From: Verrucomicrobiaceae bacterium
GTDB taxonomy: Bacteria; Verrucomicrobiota; Verrucomicrobiia; Verrucomicrobiales; Verrucomicrobiaceae
DNA length: 64,000 bases
Direction: 5' to 3'
Assembly: GCA_015075365.1 (NCBI GenBank)
Contig: JABTUN010000001.1
Coordinates: forward strand, 1,054,001-1,118,000
Below the pieces are notes generated by a model, which searched no databases, was not told where the DNA came from, and saw nothing but the letters and a program-made list of their open reading frames with translations. Shown here in pieces: positions 30,719 through 40,152 of the stretch; the first letter of the stretch is position 1, and every line of letters begins with the position of its first letter. Made by a program: the position numbers and the translations under genes.

Positions 30719-33133
30719 TCAGTTCGCGGCGCGAGCCTGGAAGGCACGCAAATCGACCAGCGTGGGCGTTTCGGTGCTCGCTTGAATGGCGGCGACGGCT
30801 TTGTCGAACTCGGCGAGATGCTCTTTCGATTTGCGGGCGGCGACGAGTTGCTCGCGCACGGCTTGCAGCTTCGGCAGCATCGTTTTGGCATGCGTGCCGT
30901 AGCGTTGCAGCGCGGTGAGGCAGGCGTGGGAGCGGTTCTTTTCGCCCCAGCGCTCGGGTTCCATCACTTGGATGCACAAATGCATGCCTTCGCGGATGTG
31001 CAGACGTGAAAGCAGATCGAGACCGGCGGTGCGAACGCCGTCGCCGAACATTTCATTGCTCGGCGCGAGCCGCTCGATGGCGGGCAGGATGACGGGAAGC
31101 AAACGCACCACATCTTCATCGCTGAGCTTCGCATACACGCGGCCGACGGCCGAGCGCACCACGGAGTCCTCGTTTTGGAGCATGGAAGCAATCGCGGGAT
31201 AGAGTTGTTTGCGGTCCACTCCCTCCAGCGAATCAGCGAGGATGCTGCGCGGGCCGCGAGTGCCTGGAAACGGCGCGAACAACGCCACCGCGGCGGAGCG
31301 CTGGCTCATGCGGCGCGGATCGGCGGGATTCGAGCGCAGCGTCATCGCGAGGAGATCGCTCACGCAGGCCTTGCGCACCGCGGGGCTCAAATTCGGCACC
31401 GCCTCGGCGGCGAGCGATTGCAGCCAAGGATCGGAATCGCTCAAACAAGCCCGCAACTGCGCAGCGGCGGCATCCGCACGCGGTCCCAGCTCGCCCAGCG
31501 CCTCGACCGCGCCGTAGCGTGCATCGCGATTCGTGCTGGCGAGCAGCTTCAGCATTGCGGGAAGATGATCTCCCTCGCGTTTCCCGAGTGCAGCGGCCGA
31601 GCGTCCACGCACAAAGGGCGACCAGCTCGCGAGCCCGGCGAGGAGCTGCTCGGTGCTGCGTTTCTCGTAGAGGTTCTCATCGCGGGTGTAGGCAAATTCG
31701 CGGCCTGCGGCGATGACTTCGGCCGCTTGTGCGGCATCCAGCGGCGGCACGCTGAAACCTTTGCGACCGGTGATGCGCAGGCTTTTCAGCGGCAGGGCGC
31801 AATCGAGCAGGTAGCTGCCGCTGCAGTCCCAGTTTTTGTAAGCGCCGTGCTCTTCCGCGCCGACGGGCGAGCCCTGATAAATGAAACGCGTGTCCCAGCC
31901 GCGAGCGAGGTCATAATACCACGACTGCTCTTTGAGATAGGCACCGCAAGCCACCGGACCGCAGCGTGCGACGCCCTGCATGGCCCAGAGCATGTTGAAG
32001 AAATTGCCCGTGTGGCCGCGCTCGCGTTCGCTGTAGGCCGCGGTGGCCATCTTCGCGAAGAACTCCGCCGCCTCGCGATCACCGAGCAGGTCAAAGAGCA
32101 CCGCGGCGGCGGCACACTTGCCATTGTCCTCATGTGCAAAGAAGGGGCGGTGATCGCCATACGGCACCGCGCCTTTGTGAACCCACCAGCGGAGGAACGA
32201 AGAGGCTTTCGTGATGGCTTTGTCGAGGTCGGCATGCTTCACACCGGCCTCGCGAGCGAGCACCATGCCGATGGTGAGCGGCAGGCCGGGTGCATTCATC
32301 GCGCCGTAGCCGCTGAGATTGCCGCCATTTTGCGTGAAGCGATGTCCCCACGTGCCCACACCGCTCTGGCCGCGTGCCGTTTCCAGCGCCAGCCGTGTGA
32401 GACCGGGCATGACGGAGGTGTCGCCGGTGGCCATGACGTATTCGGCCACGAAGGTCATCATGAAGCCGTAATACCACGAGAGATAGCCATCGGTGGTGAA
32501 ATCCGCGGCCCACTTCGCCTCGCGCTTCACGAGCGGCAGGTAGTCCTTGTTGCCGCTGGCGAGCAAAGCGAGACCGTTGAGTGCCCGCGAGATGCCATCG
32601 AGCCGGCGCACGTAGCTTGGCTCATCGCGCATGCGTTTGGCGAGCGATGCGCAGCCGAGTTCGAGGATGCGTTTCGTCTTGGGGCAATCATAAGGCGCGG
32701 TGGCGCTGTAGCTGCCGAGCACGGCCAGCTTCAACACGACATCGGCGGTTTGCCCGCTGCGCCAGCGATGCAGCTTCAAAGCGCCGTCACTCGCCTCAGC
32801 GGCCGCGATGGCTTTGGCGAGTTGCACACGCGCATCGTCGGCAAATTTCGCCGCATTCACTCCGAGAATGACATCACCCACCGCGAGCACGCCATCGGCC
32901 GGCGAGCCGCTCGCGACCTCGGTGATGAGAATCTGCCGCGAGTCATGCGAATGGCCGTTCGCGGTGAAAATCCATCCACGGGCTCCGGTGGGCCCGAGCG
33001 TCCAATCGTGCTCTTTGCCGGGTTGGTCGCCTTTGGTGAAGTCAGGAGGCGTCGGCGTGGCAGGAGCCGCGAAAGCACTGGAAGCGAGCAGGCACGCAGC
33101 CGCGGAGAGGAGCAGGGGAAGATGGCGTTTCAC
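30719..33133 (-). CDS. Secreted PDZ/toroid/HEAT-repeat protein (DUF6288-like), copy 1
   Basis: The 804-residue protein has a signal peptide (MKRHLPLLLSAAACLLASSAFA). A PDZ-like domain (about 60-140) contains GSPADGVLAVGDVILGVN. A long helical region (about 150-480) has glycosidase-like aromatic blocks such as GYLSWYYGFMMTFVAEYVMA and GHTGNFFNMLWAMQGVARCG, suggesting an alpha/alpha toroid. HEAT-type repeats follow (about 500-760; ARYGAVEALGELGPRADAAA). The tail IQASTETPTLVDLRAFQAR is nearly shared with a second copy at 37734-40139, so the two are paralogues. The family appears to be DUF6288, of unknown function. It is the first gene of a three-gene operon with sdaA and the DUF6797-like gene. 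Confidence 0.85.
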   Translation of the reverse strand: MKRHLPLLLSAAACLLASSAFAAPATPTPPDFTKGDQPGKEHDWTLGPTGARGWIFTANGHSHDSRQILITEVASGSPADGVLAVGDVILGVNAAKFADDARVQLAKAIAAAEASDGALKLHRWRSGQTADVVLKLAVLGSYSATAPYDCPKTKRILELGCASLAKRMRDEPSYVRRLDGISRALNGLALLASGNKDYLPLVKREAKWAADFTTDGYLSWYYGFMMTFVAEYVMATGDTSVMPGLTRLALETARGQSGVGTWGHRFTQNGGNLSGYGAMNAPGLPLTIGMVLAREAGVKHADLDKAITKASSFLRWWVHKGAVPYGDHRPFFAHEDNGKCAAAAVLFDLLGDREAAEFFAKMATAAYSERERGHTGNFFNMLWAMQGVARCGPVACGAYLKEQSWYYDLARGWDTRFIYQGSPVGAEEHGAYKNWDCSGSYLLDCALPLKSLRITGRKGFSVPPLDAAQAAEVIAAGREFAYTRDENLYEKRSTEQLLAGLASWSPFVRGRSAAALGKREGDHLPAMLKLLASTNRDARYGAVEALGELGPRADAAAAQLRACLSDSDPWLQSLAAEAVPNLSPAVRKACVSDLLAMTLRSNPADPRRMSQRSAAVALFAPFPGTRGPRSILADSLEGVDRKQLYPAIASMLQNEDSVVRSAVGRVYAKLSDEDVVRLLPVILPAIERLAPSNEMFGDGVRTAGLDLLSRLHIREGMHLCIQVMEPERWGEKNRSHACLTALQRYGTHAKTMLPKLQAVREQLVAARKSKEHLAEFDKAVAAIQASTETPTLVDLRAFQARAAN

Positions 33134-33221
33134 AGGAGGAAGATGCTAATGCGGTCGATCGGCACCGTCTTGTGCAGAATGGCCGCAGAGCCGCGTAAAA
33201 GCCGCACAATGGGGGGCGACT

Positions 33222-33318
33222 CTGATGCGTGATTCGTGATGCGTGAAACACGTTCGGTCGTTTCTCTCCACGGCCCCGCGTCAGGCTCACGCATCACGCA
33301 TTACGGATCACGCATCAG
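33222..33318. repeat. Palindromic element, about 97 bp
   Basis: CTGATGCGTGAT (33222-33233) is matched by ATCACGCATCAG (33307-33318) as outer arms. Inside them further GTGATGCGTGA and TCACGCATCACGCAT copies form nested inverted repeats around a centre of about 50 bases. It lies in the 245-base gap between the divergent DUF6288-like and glycosidase genes, close to the start of the latter. No coding potential is seen in this gap. Confidence 0.75.
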
Positions 33319-33378
33319 CCACTGATTCGATTTTTTCGCCCTTATCGGTTTCTTTTTGCGCATGAAGCCCAGCCGGGA

Positions 33379-34638
33379 ATGATGGCGCTCATGATTCGCC
33401 CTCTCATTTGCCTTTTCGTCCTCCCTTTCATCGCCGCACAGGCTCTGGCGGAGGCCGTTCCCGTGAAGATCGTGCCGGGAAAAGGCATCACGCGCGGAGG
33501 CGAGCCCTACTTCGTCAAAGGCGCGGGCGGTGAGAAGCATCTCGACGAACTCGTGGCCGCAGGCGGTAACAGCATCCGCACTTGGACGACGAACGGCCTC
33601 GATGAGATCCTCGATACCGCGCAGAAACGCGGCCTCACCGTGTGCGCGGGCATCTGGCTGGAGCCGGAGTGCAATTGGTTCTCGTATGCCAACACGAAGC
33701 ACTGCGCGAAGCAGATCGCGCGAGTCGTGAATGAGGTCGTGAAGCATCGCGATCATCCCGCGCTGCTGTTTTGGGGCCTTGGCAACGAAGTCGAGGGCGA
33801 TGGCAACAACGCGGCGTATTGGAAGCAGCTCGAAGTGCTCGCGCAGATCGTGAAACAGCTCGATCCGGCGCATCCGACCTTCACCGCGGTAGCGGGGCTA
33901 TCGCCGGACAAGGCGAAAGGGCTCAACGAGCACACACCGAGCCTCGACTTTGTCGGCATCAACACCTACGCCGCGCTGCCGTCGCTGCGTAAGCATCTTG
34001 TCAAAGTCGAGTGGGAGCGCCCGTGGGTGGTCACCGAGTTTGGTGCGCAGGGTTTTTGGGAAAGCCCGCGTGCGCCGTGGGGTGCTCCGGTCGAGCAAAC
34101 GAGCGGCAACAAGACCAAAACGATCCGCAAAGGCTACGAAGCCGCGATCCAGCCCGGCGGCGATTGCTGGGGCGGCTATGTGTTTCTCTGGGGACAAAAA
34201 CAAGAGGCAACCTCGACATGGTTTGGCATCTTCACCGAGCAAGGCGAGTCCACCGCCGTGCTCGATGTGATGCACGAGCTTTGGAAAGGCACACCGCCGC
34301 CCGAGCGAGCGCCCGACATCGCCACGGTCACCAGCGAAGCCGTAAAGAAGGAAATCGCCGCCGGCAGTGAGTTCCAAGCCCAAGCCGAGGCCACCGATCC
34401 CGATGGCGACGCGCTGACCTGGCACTGGACCGTCACCGTCGAGAGCGCCGGCCGCAATGAGCAAGGCCGAGAACGCCCCACCAAGCCGCTGCCCGATTGC
34501 ATCGTCAAAACCGAAGGCCCCCACGCCACCTTCCGCGCCCCGAAAAAACCCGGCGACTACCGCGTCCATCTCCGCGTCACCGATACGCATCAACGCGCCG
34601 CGACGGCTAATTTTCCCTTCAAGGTCATCGCGCCTTAG
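33379..34638 (+). CDS. Secreted GH2/GH5-like glycosidase with Ig-like tail
   Basis: The 419-residue protein has a signal peptide (to about residue 24, QALA-E). A compact TIM barrel resembles the catalytic domain of GH2 and other clan GH-A enzymes. The likely acid/base is Glu137 in FWGLGNEVEGD and the nucleophile Glu220 in PWVVTEFGAQGFWE, the two hallmarks of the clan. An Ig/cadherin-like domain (about 320-419; ATDPDGDALTWHWTV) ends the protein. The enzyme is shorter than full GH2 beta-galactosidases because the N-terminal beta domains are missing. It is transcribed alone and converges on the esterase genes. A retaining beta-glycosidase or transglycosylase acting on an extracellular glycan is likely; the sugar is unknown. 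Confidence 0.82.
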   Translation: MMALMIRPLICLFVLPFIAAQALAEAVPVKIVPGKGITRGGEPYFVKGAGGEKHLDELVAAGGNSIRTWTTNGLDEILDTAQKRGLTVCAGIWLEPECNWFSYANTKHCAKQIARVVNEVVKHRDHPALLFWGLGNEVEGDGNNAAYWKQLEVLAQIVKQLDPAHPTFTAVAGLSPDKAKGLNEHTPSLDFVGINTYAALPSLRKHLVKVEWERPWVVTEFGAQGFWESPRAPWGAPVEQTSGNKTKTIRKGYEAAIQPGGDCWGGYVFLWGQKQEATSTWFGIFTEQGESTAVLDVMHELWKGTPPPERAPDIATVTSEAVKKEIAAGSEFQAQAEATDPDGDALTWHWTVTVESAGRNEQGRERPTKPLPDCIVKTEGPHATFRAPKKPGDYRVHLRVTDTHQRAATANFPFKVIAP

Positions 34639-34643
34639 CCTTG

Positions 34644-35876
34644 TCACATCTTCGGTTGCAGCAGCGCCTTCGCGAAGGCCTTGCCCATCAGCGCGAAGGT
34701 CTTTGCGCAGCCAAGGTAGTGATAGCCGGCGTTGGAGGCGCCGCGTTTCCACAGCGCTTGTTCGGCGGGGGAGATGAGCTTGGCTTCGTAGTTCTTCAAA
34801 TACTCGCGCTTCTCGGCCTCGGTCATGTGACCGTCGGCGTTGGCGTGGTCTTTGTGCTTCGAGTTGAGGTAATGGCCCATTTGGCGGATCTGGGCGCGTT
34901 TGTCGTCGATGGCGGCGAGTTCGTCCGACCAAAACGGCGCGGTGGGCACGGCGAAGACGTTGCTTTTGAACTCCGGCATCAAGGCGGGTGCCGTCATGGC
35001 CTCGCGGAAGGCGACGGTGTCCTTCTCGGCCCTCAAACCGCCGACGCCCATGACGCCGATGACGAAGGGCATCTTCGGTGCGTTGAGGTCCTTGCGCACA
35101 TCGCGGATGAAGTGGGCGAGGAGGTCGCTGTAGAGCGCAAAACGGCCCGGCTTGCCGCGATCGGGATACGTGTGGCCGTCCACCATGTCGTTGAAGCCCT
35201 GCAGCCACACGAAGCCCGCGATCTCGTAGCCATCTTTGGGATCGTAGGCCGGACAAACGCGCGTTGGATCCGCGAGCACATGCTTCACATGCTCGACCAT
35301 GTAGCGGTAGAAGCGGCCGGTTTCGCGCTTCTTCTCTTCAAGCCACTGCTTCATGTCCTTTGGCACGCCATGGCCGGGCGGGCCGTAGTAGAGCTTCTTT
35401 TGGTAGTCGTTGAGTTCATACGGCCCCGCGCTCGGCGGACGAAACTCCGTGTTCAGGCTCCGACCTCCCCACGCGGTCTTGATGATCAAAATGGGCTCTT
35501 TGAGCGCGGCGTCCATCGTCAGGCCAAAAGTGAACTCGGGGCCGATCTTGCCATTCGACTTCGTCGCATCATCTCGCGCCCCGTAGCCCGCCGTGAGCTT
35601 CCCAGTGCCCTCGCCATTCGCGCTGCCGTCGTATTTGCCGGTGAAGTAGGAAATCCAGGTGTGATCGCACACACGCGGCTCGCCCTTCTCATCGCGCATC
35701 ATTTTCAAAAGCGGTGCAGTCGCCGGATCATCGCCGATGTAATCAAAGGTCTCGATCTTCGCATGGCCTTCCATGTTCGACTGACCGGCGAGGATGAAGA
35801 CTTTGAGCGGCGCGGCATTCAAATCGCCGCCAAAGAGCGCCGAGATCGTGAGAAGGGTGGTGATGTGATGTTTCAT
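34644..35876 (-). CDS. Secreted SGNH-type acetylesterase (SASA/CE6-like)
   Basis: The 410-residue exported protein starts MKHHITTLLTISALFGGDLN. The catalytic Ser33 sits in FILAGQSNMEGH, the signature of the SASA domain found in sialate O-acetylesterases and CE6 acetylxylan esterases. GGRSLNTEFRPPSAGPYELN and VWLQGFNDMVDG are further family blocks. It should remove acetyl groups from a polysaccharide or oligosaccharide. The gene overlaps the stop of a second GQSNM esterase gene by four bases (ATGA), so the two are coupled and may have complementary specificity. Confidence 0.9.
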   Translation of the reverse strand: MKHHITTLLTISALFGGDLNAAPLKVFILAGQSNMEGHAKIETFDYIGDDPATAPLLKMMRDEKGEPRVCDHTWISYFTGKYDGSANGEGTGKLTAGYGARDDATKSNGKIGPEFTFGLTMDAALKEPILIIKTAWGGRSLNTEFRPPSAGPYELNDYQKKLYYGPPGHGVPKDMKQWLEEKKRETGRFYRYMVEHVKHVLADPTRVCPAYDPKDGYEIAGFVWLQGFNDMVDGHTYPDRGKPGRFALYSDLLAHFIRDVRKDLNAPKMPFVIGVMGVGGLRAEKDTVAFREAMTAPALMPEFKSNVFAVPTAPFWSDELAAIDDKRAQIRQMGHYLNSKHKDHANADGHMTEAEKREYLKNYEAKLISPAEQALWKRGASNAGYHYLGCAKTFALMGKAFAKALLQPKM

Positions 35877-37732
35877 GGTTGGTTGATCAGATTCTTCGCT
35901 TCATCGACGCGGCGTTTGAGGTCTTCTTTCTTTAGGGCCTCGATGAGTTCGCGTGTTTCGCCGCGATTGAGGACTCCTGGCGATGATGGTTTCTTGCCCG
36001 AGTAGATTTCAAACATGTCGGCGAGCGTGAAGGGGTCGTTGCGCTGCGTGTCGAAGGGCAGGTTGGAGAGATCACTGGACTTCAGTGTCTCTAGCGGATT
36101 TCTCGCCCAGGCGTAACGGAAGTAGATGGGCTCAGGCACGAGATCGCTTGTGAGCACGATGACGGAGCGATCCCAGTCGGGCTGGCCTTTGCCGGTGTTT
36201 TTGTTGAGCCATTCGGCTTTAGCTGGCTGGAAGCGACCGTCTTTGCCCGCGATGGCGAAACCGTGCATTGGTCCGTCGTGGAAGGGGATGGCCCACGAGT
36301 CGAGCTTGAGGGTGAGTTTGCCGTCGCCTGCTTTGACCTCCTGCAGTTGCGGCGGCAACCAGCGGATGTTTTTGCCGTATTGCGTGGCGAGCGCCCACTT
36401 CGCGATGCGTTCGCCGACGGGGATCTTGATTTGCGGATGATACCACGCGCGATGCTGGTCGAAGCTGCTGGCGTAGCCGATGTTCTTGTCGCCGGCTTTG
36501 CGCAGGTTGAGAAAGGTCTGGTAGTGAACCTCGCGGATGTAGTTTCCTTCATCGATCATCGGCGGCAGGAAATTTTCCAGCGTCTGCGGCTGGTCCTGCG
36601 TCTCCTGCGTGATGATGCCGAAGGGCATCGCGGGATCGTTGAAGGCCGTGCGCCACGCGTTGATCATCTCGGGAAAGACGCGCGCATAGAGTTTGTGGCC
36701 GTTCGGCATGAGCGCGTCGTTGTAGCCTTGATGCCAGATCGCGCCTTTGACCGGCAGCCCGGCGATGGTCGAGAGCGTGGCTGCGAACAAACTTCCCGGA
36801 CGGTTCATGTCGGCCGCAGGACCGGGCTGCAAATCGGTGGGCGGCTGACGGTCGGCGGGGATGGGTTTGCCCTCGGCCTTCATGCGTGCGGCCCAGGTGT
36901 TGTATTGCTTGAGGCGGCTTTCGAGGTCCTTCTTCGGATCAAACTCCGCCACCTTCTGATCCCACTCGGCGAGCGTGCTTTTCACCTCGGGAAGGTCGAT
37001 TTGCTTCAGCACCTCCAACGGCGTCCACGTGACGAGCGATGTGCCACCTCGCGAAACATCCACGAGCCCGATGGGCACGCGCGTGGCCATGTGAATGCGG
37101 CGGCCAAAGATGTAACCGATGCCGGACATGTCTTCGACAGTCTCCGGCGAGCACACATCCCAATAGCCTTGGCGAAAGTGCTGACTGAAGAACGAACTCC
37201 ACTGATGCTGCCGCGGAAAGGCCTTCTTCATCTCGGGGCCGTTCTGCTGCGGCACGGTGAAGAGCCGGATCTGATCAAAGTTCGCCGAGAGGATCTCCAG
37301 CGGGCCTTCCTCCAGCTTGCGTATCTCAAACTCCATGTTGCTCTGACCGGCGAGCAACCACACATCGCCGACGAGGATGTTCGTCAGCTCGATCTTCGTG
37401 TCCTTGCCCTGCACCGTGATCGCGCGCGGCTCCGCGCTCGCGGGCAACGCTGGAAGCTCGACCTTCCACGAGCGATCCGCAGCCGCCGTGGCGGATTGCG
37501 TGTTGCCTGCAAAGCTCACCGTCACCTTCTCACCCGCAGCGGCCCAGCCCCAGATCGGCATCGGTTTGTCACGCTGCACGACCATGTTGGACTGGAAGAG
37601 ATTGTGAACGCACAAGCCGTTGCCAATCGCGGGCGTGTCGATGCGGTCTTTGCCGCGTTCGAGCTTCTCTTCGGCATTAACTGTGACGGCACAGGCGATG
37701 GCGACGCACGTCGCTAAAAGGAATGTCTTCAT
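35873..37732 (-). CDS. Secreted sialate O-acetylesterase-like protein
   Basis: The 619-residue exported protein (signal MKTFLLATCVAIACAVTVNA) has an N-terminal beta domain (FQSNMVVQRDKPMPIWGWAA, about 45-115). The SGNH esterase domain has Ser131 in VWLLAGQSNMEFEI and the block KGAIWHQGYNDAL, followed by a C-terminal beta region (about 455-545). This plan is that of bacterial SIAE-type esterases, which deacetylate sialic acid or other acetylated sugars such as xylan or pectin. The second motif has Asn-Asp where many family members have Glu (WYQGE). It stands between the coupled SASA esterase gene and the second DUF6288-like gene (one-base gap), in one transcription unit. Confidence 0.9.
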   Translation of the reverse strand: MKTFLLATCVAIACAVTVNAEEKLERGKDRIDTPAIGNGLCVHNLFQSNMVVQRDKPMPIWGWAAAGEKVTVSFAGNTQSATAAADRSWKVELPALPASAEPRAITVQGKDTKIELTNILVGDVWLLAGQSNMEFEIRKLEEGPLEILSANFDQIRLFTVPQQNGPEMKKAFPRQHQWSSFFSQHFRQGYWDVCSPETVEDMSGIGYIFGRRIHMATRVPIGLVDVSRGGTSLVTWTPLEVLKQIDLPEVKSTLAEWDQKVAEFDPKKDLESRLKQYNTWAARMKAEGKPIPADRQPPTDLQPGPAADMNRPGSLFAATLSTIAGLPVKGAIWHQGYNDALMPNGHKLYARVFPEMINAWRTAFNDPAMPFGIITQETQDQPQTLENFLPPMIDEGNYIREVHYQTFLNLRKAGDKNIGYASSFDQHRAWYHPQIKIPVGERIAKWALATQYGKNIRWLPPQLQEVKAGDGKLTLKLDSWAIPFHDGPMHGFAIAGKDGRFQPAKAEWLNKNTGKGQPDWDRSVIVLTSDLVPEPIYFRYAWARNPLETLKSSDLSNLPFDTQRNDPFTLADMFEIYSGKKPSSPGVLNRGETRELIEALKKEDLKRRVDEAKNLINQP

Positions 37733-37733
37733 G

Positions 37734-40139
37734 TTACTGAATCTTGATGAGCGTCGGCGTCTCGGTGCTGGCTTTGATGGCCTTGATCGTGTCGCGCACC
37801 GAGTTGGCTTTCTGAATCATGAGCTCCGGTGGGAAGTCTGGCTCCTCCTTCTCAAAGTAGTGGGCGATCTTCTCCAACTCCGGGGTGAACGCCTTTGCAT
37901 GCGTGCCGTAGGCGAGGAGGATCTTCATGAGCTCCGGCGTTCGGTCCTGACTCGCCCACGGGTTCTGGTCACGGGTGTATTTCACCAGAGCGGCCATGCC
38001 TTCCTCAACGTGATGTTGCGCAAGCAATCGCAGTCCTTCGATGCGGATTTCATCGGCAAACATCTCGCCGCTCGGAGCGGGCTGCACGACTGCCTCAAGA
38101 ATGGCGGGCAGCAGCGGCTTGAGCTCATGGAACGAGAGCTGGCGATACACCGAGCCGATAGTGCCGCGGGCGCGGCCGTCCTGGTTCTTCAAACCGGCCT
38201 GCACGGCCTTGTAGAGCGCGGGACGATCCACGCCATCGAGCGATCCGCTCAGCATGCCTTCGCCATGCTCGTCGTTGGTGTTGAACAGGGCAAAGCTGAG
38301 ATACCGCTGCTGCATGCCGCGCGGATCGTTTTTCTCATCCACCTGAGCGAGCAGTTCGAGGAGTTGCGGCACGGTTTTCATCGCAGGCTTGCCGATGGCG
38401 GCGAGCGCTTCGGCTGCCTTGATGCGCAACCAGAGATCGGGATGGTTCAAGGTCTTCTGCAAGGCGTTGATGGCGGGCTCGGCACGTTCACGCAGAAAGA
38501 TTAGGCCCTGGCAGGCACCGTAACGCGTTTCGAGGCTCGGAGAGGCCAGCATTCGAATCAAAGGTGTGGCGAAAGCGGTTTCGTGCGCGCCGTAAGCCAT
38601 CGCAGCACGCTCGCGCACGATGGGCGACCAGCTTTGCAGGCGCTTCAGCAGCTCCGCATCGCTCATCGCATCATAGAGGGCGTTGCGAGCCTTCGGTGTC
38701 CAGTCGCGACCATCGGCGACGATGCGCTTTGCGGTGTTGGCATCGAGTTGCGGCACAACGGCAGGCGTTTTGCCGGTAAGATGGATTTTCTTCAACGGCA
38801 TCGCGTAAGCGAGCAAGTAAGCGCCGGTGCAATCCCATCCGTGGTAGCTGTCGTGGTCCCTTTCCGGCGGACCTTGATGCGAAAAGCCGCCGTCCCATTG
38901 CCGTGCGAGGTCGAAATACCACGCGCCAAACTCCTTCATCCACGCACCCGTCGCTTGCGAGCCGCTAAGGGCCACCCCTGGCATGGCCCAGAGCATATTG
39001 AAGAAGTTGCCCGTGTGTCCTGTGTCTCGCTCTGGGCCGTGGGAGGCCACGCTCATGCGGGAAAAGAACGTCGCTCCTCGAGAGTCATCGATCAGGTTGA
39101 ATAGCAGCGCAGCCATACCGCACTTGCCGTTGTCCTCATGAGTCTGTATCCACGGATGATGATCGCCATACGGAATGGCACCTTTGCCGATGTAGAAACG
39201 CAGCAGCCGCGCACTGCGCTCGATCGCCTCGGCGAGTTGCGCCTCCTTCAAGCCCGCGCTGCGAGCCAGCACCAGCCCGATGGTCAGCGGGATGCCTGGC
39301 GAGTTCATCATGCCGTAGCCTTGGAGGCGTCCGTCTGGCCTCGCAAAATGGTGTCCCCATGAGCCGACCGCGCTTTGCCCCTCAACGACCTCCATGATCA
39401 GCTTACGCAGCCCCGGCAGCACCGACTTATCACCCGTGGCAATGACATATTCGCCGAGGAAGATCGTCACATAGCCGTAATACCAAGACGGGTAGCTGTC
39501 CGTCGTGAAGCCCGCCGCCCACTCCGCCTCGCGCTTGATCAATGCCCTGTAAGCCCTGTCGCCACTCGCCAGCAACGCCAGCGCATTCAGCGAACGTGGG
39601 ATGGGATCCTGATCGTCATAACCCGCCGCACTCATGCGTGCTGCGATGGCCTTGCAACCCTGCTCGAGGATACGCTTCGACTTCGCGCACTGAAACGGAG
39701 CCGTTGCCGAGTAACTGCCGAGCACCGGCAGCTTCAAAACGACGTCTTCCGTCTTTCCCGCACGCCAGCGTGTGAGCGTCAACTTGCCACCACCCGCTTC
39801 CGTTTCCGCCAAAGTGAGCGCCTGACCGAGTTCCGTGCGTGGATCGAAGGAAAACGCTTTTCCACCCACACCAAGAATCACATCACCGACCGCGATAACG
39901 CCCTCCGCAGGCGATTTCGGCTCCACTGTCGTGATCGCGATCTGCCGCGCATCACTGGTCACCATCTCGTCGCAATGCATCCACCCGCGCAGGCCCGTGG
40001 CACCGAGATTCCAGTCGTGCGGCGCGTTCTTCGGGATCGTGTCCCCCTTGGTGAAGTCGGGCGGCGGAGTGGATTCGTTGTTTCCGGCCGCATGAGCCAG
40101 CGATGATGCGATGAGGAGGCAATAAAGGACGCGTTTCAT
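37734..40139 (-). CDS. Secreted PDZ/toroid/HEAT-repeat protein (DUF6288-like), copy 2
   Basis: The ATG at 40139 gives MKRVLYCLLIASSLAHAAGN and an 801-residue protein; the frame opens further upstream but that stretch is antisense to the Gfo/Idh gene. The plan is that of copy 1: PDFTKGD, a PDZ-like domain (SPAEGVIAVGDVILGVGGKA), the YPSWYYGYVTIFLGEYVIAT and TGHTGNFFNMLWAMPGVALS blocks, HEAT-like repeats, and the tail IKASTETPTLIKIQ. Differences are spread along the length, so the duplication is old. Its setting with two acetylesterases and a sugar oxidoreductase suggests a role in glycan handling. Residues such as His and Asp in the toroid could be catalytic, but no activity is known. Confidence 0.85.
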   Translation of the reverse strand: MKRVLYCLLIASSLAHAAGNNESTPPPDFTKGDTIPKNAPHDWNLGATGLRGWMHCDEMVTSDARQIAITTVEPKSPAEGVIAVGDVILGVGGKAFSFDPRTELGQALTLAETEAGGGKLTLTRWRAGKTEDVVLKLPVLGSYSATAPFQCAKSKRILEQGCKAIAARMSAAGYDDQDPIPRSLNALALLASGDRAYRALIKREAEWAAGFTTDSYPSWYYGYVTIFLGEYVIATGDKSVLPGLRKLIMEVVEGQSAVGSWGHHFARPDGRLQGYGMMNSPGIPLTIGLVLARSAGLKEAQLAEAIERSARLLRFYIGKGAIPYGDHHPWIQTHEDNGKCGMAALLFNLIDDSRGATFFSRMSVASHGPERDTGHTGNFFNMLWAMPGVALSGSQATGAWMKEFGAWYFDLARQWDGGFSHQGPPERDHDSYHGWDCTGAYLLAYAMPLKKIHLTGKTPAVVPQLDANTAKRIVADGRDWTPKARNALYDAMSDAELLKRLQSWSPIVRERAAMAYGAHETAFATPLIRMLASPSLETRYGACQGLIFLRERAEPAINALQKTLNHPDLWLRIKAAEALAAIGKPAMKTVPQLLELLAQVDEKNDPRGMQQRYLSFALFNTNDEHGEGMLSGSLDGVDRPALYKAVQAGLKNQDGRARGTIGSVYRQLSFHELKPLLPAILEAVVQPAPSGEMFADEIRIEGLRLLAQHHVEEGMAALVKYTRDQNPWASQDRTPELMKILLAYGTHAKAFTPELEKIAHYFEKEEPDFPPELMIQKANSVRDTIKAIKASTETPTLIKIQ

Positions 40140-40152
40140 GCAGGTGATGGCT

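Noticed and set aside
34644..37732. Possible single fused esterase gene
   Set aside because: The two GQSNM proteins are separate: each has its own signal peptide, and the frames overlap only by ATGA.
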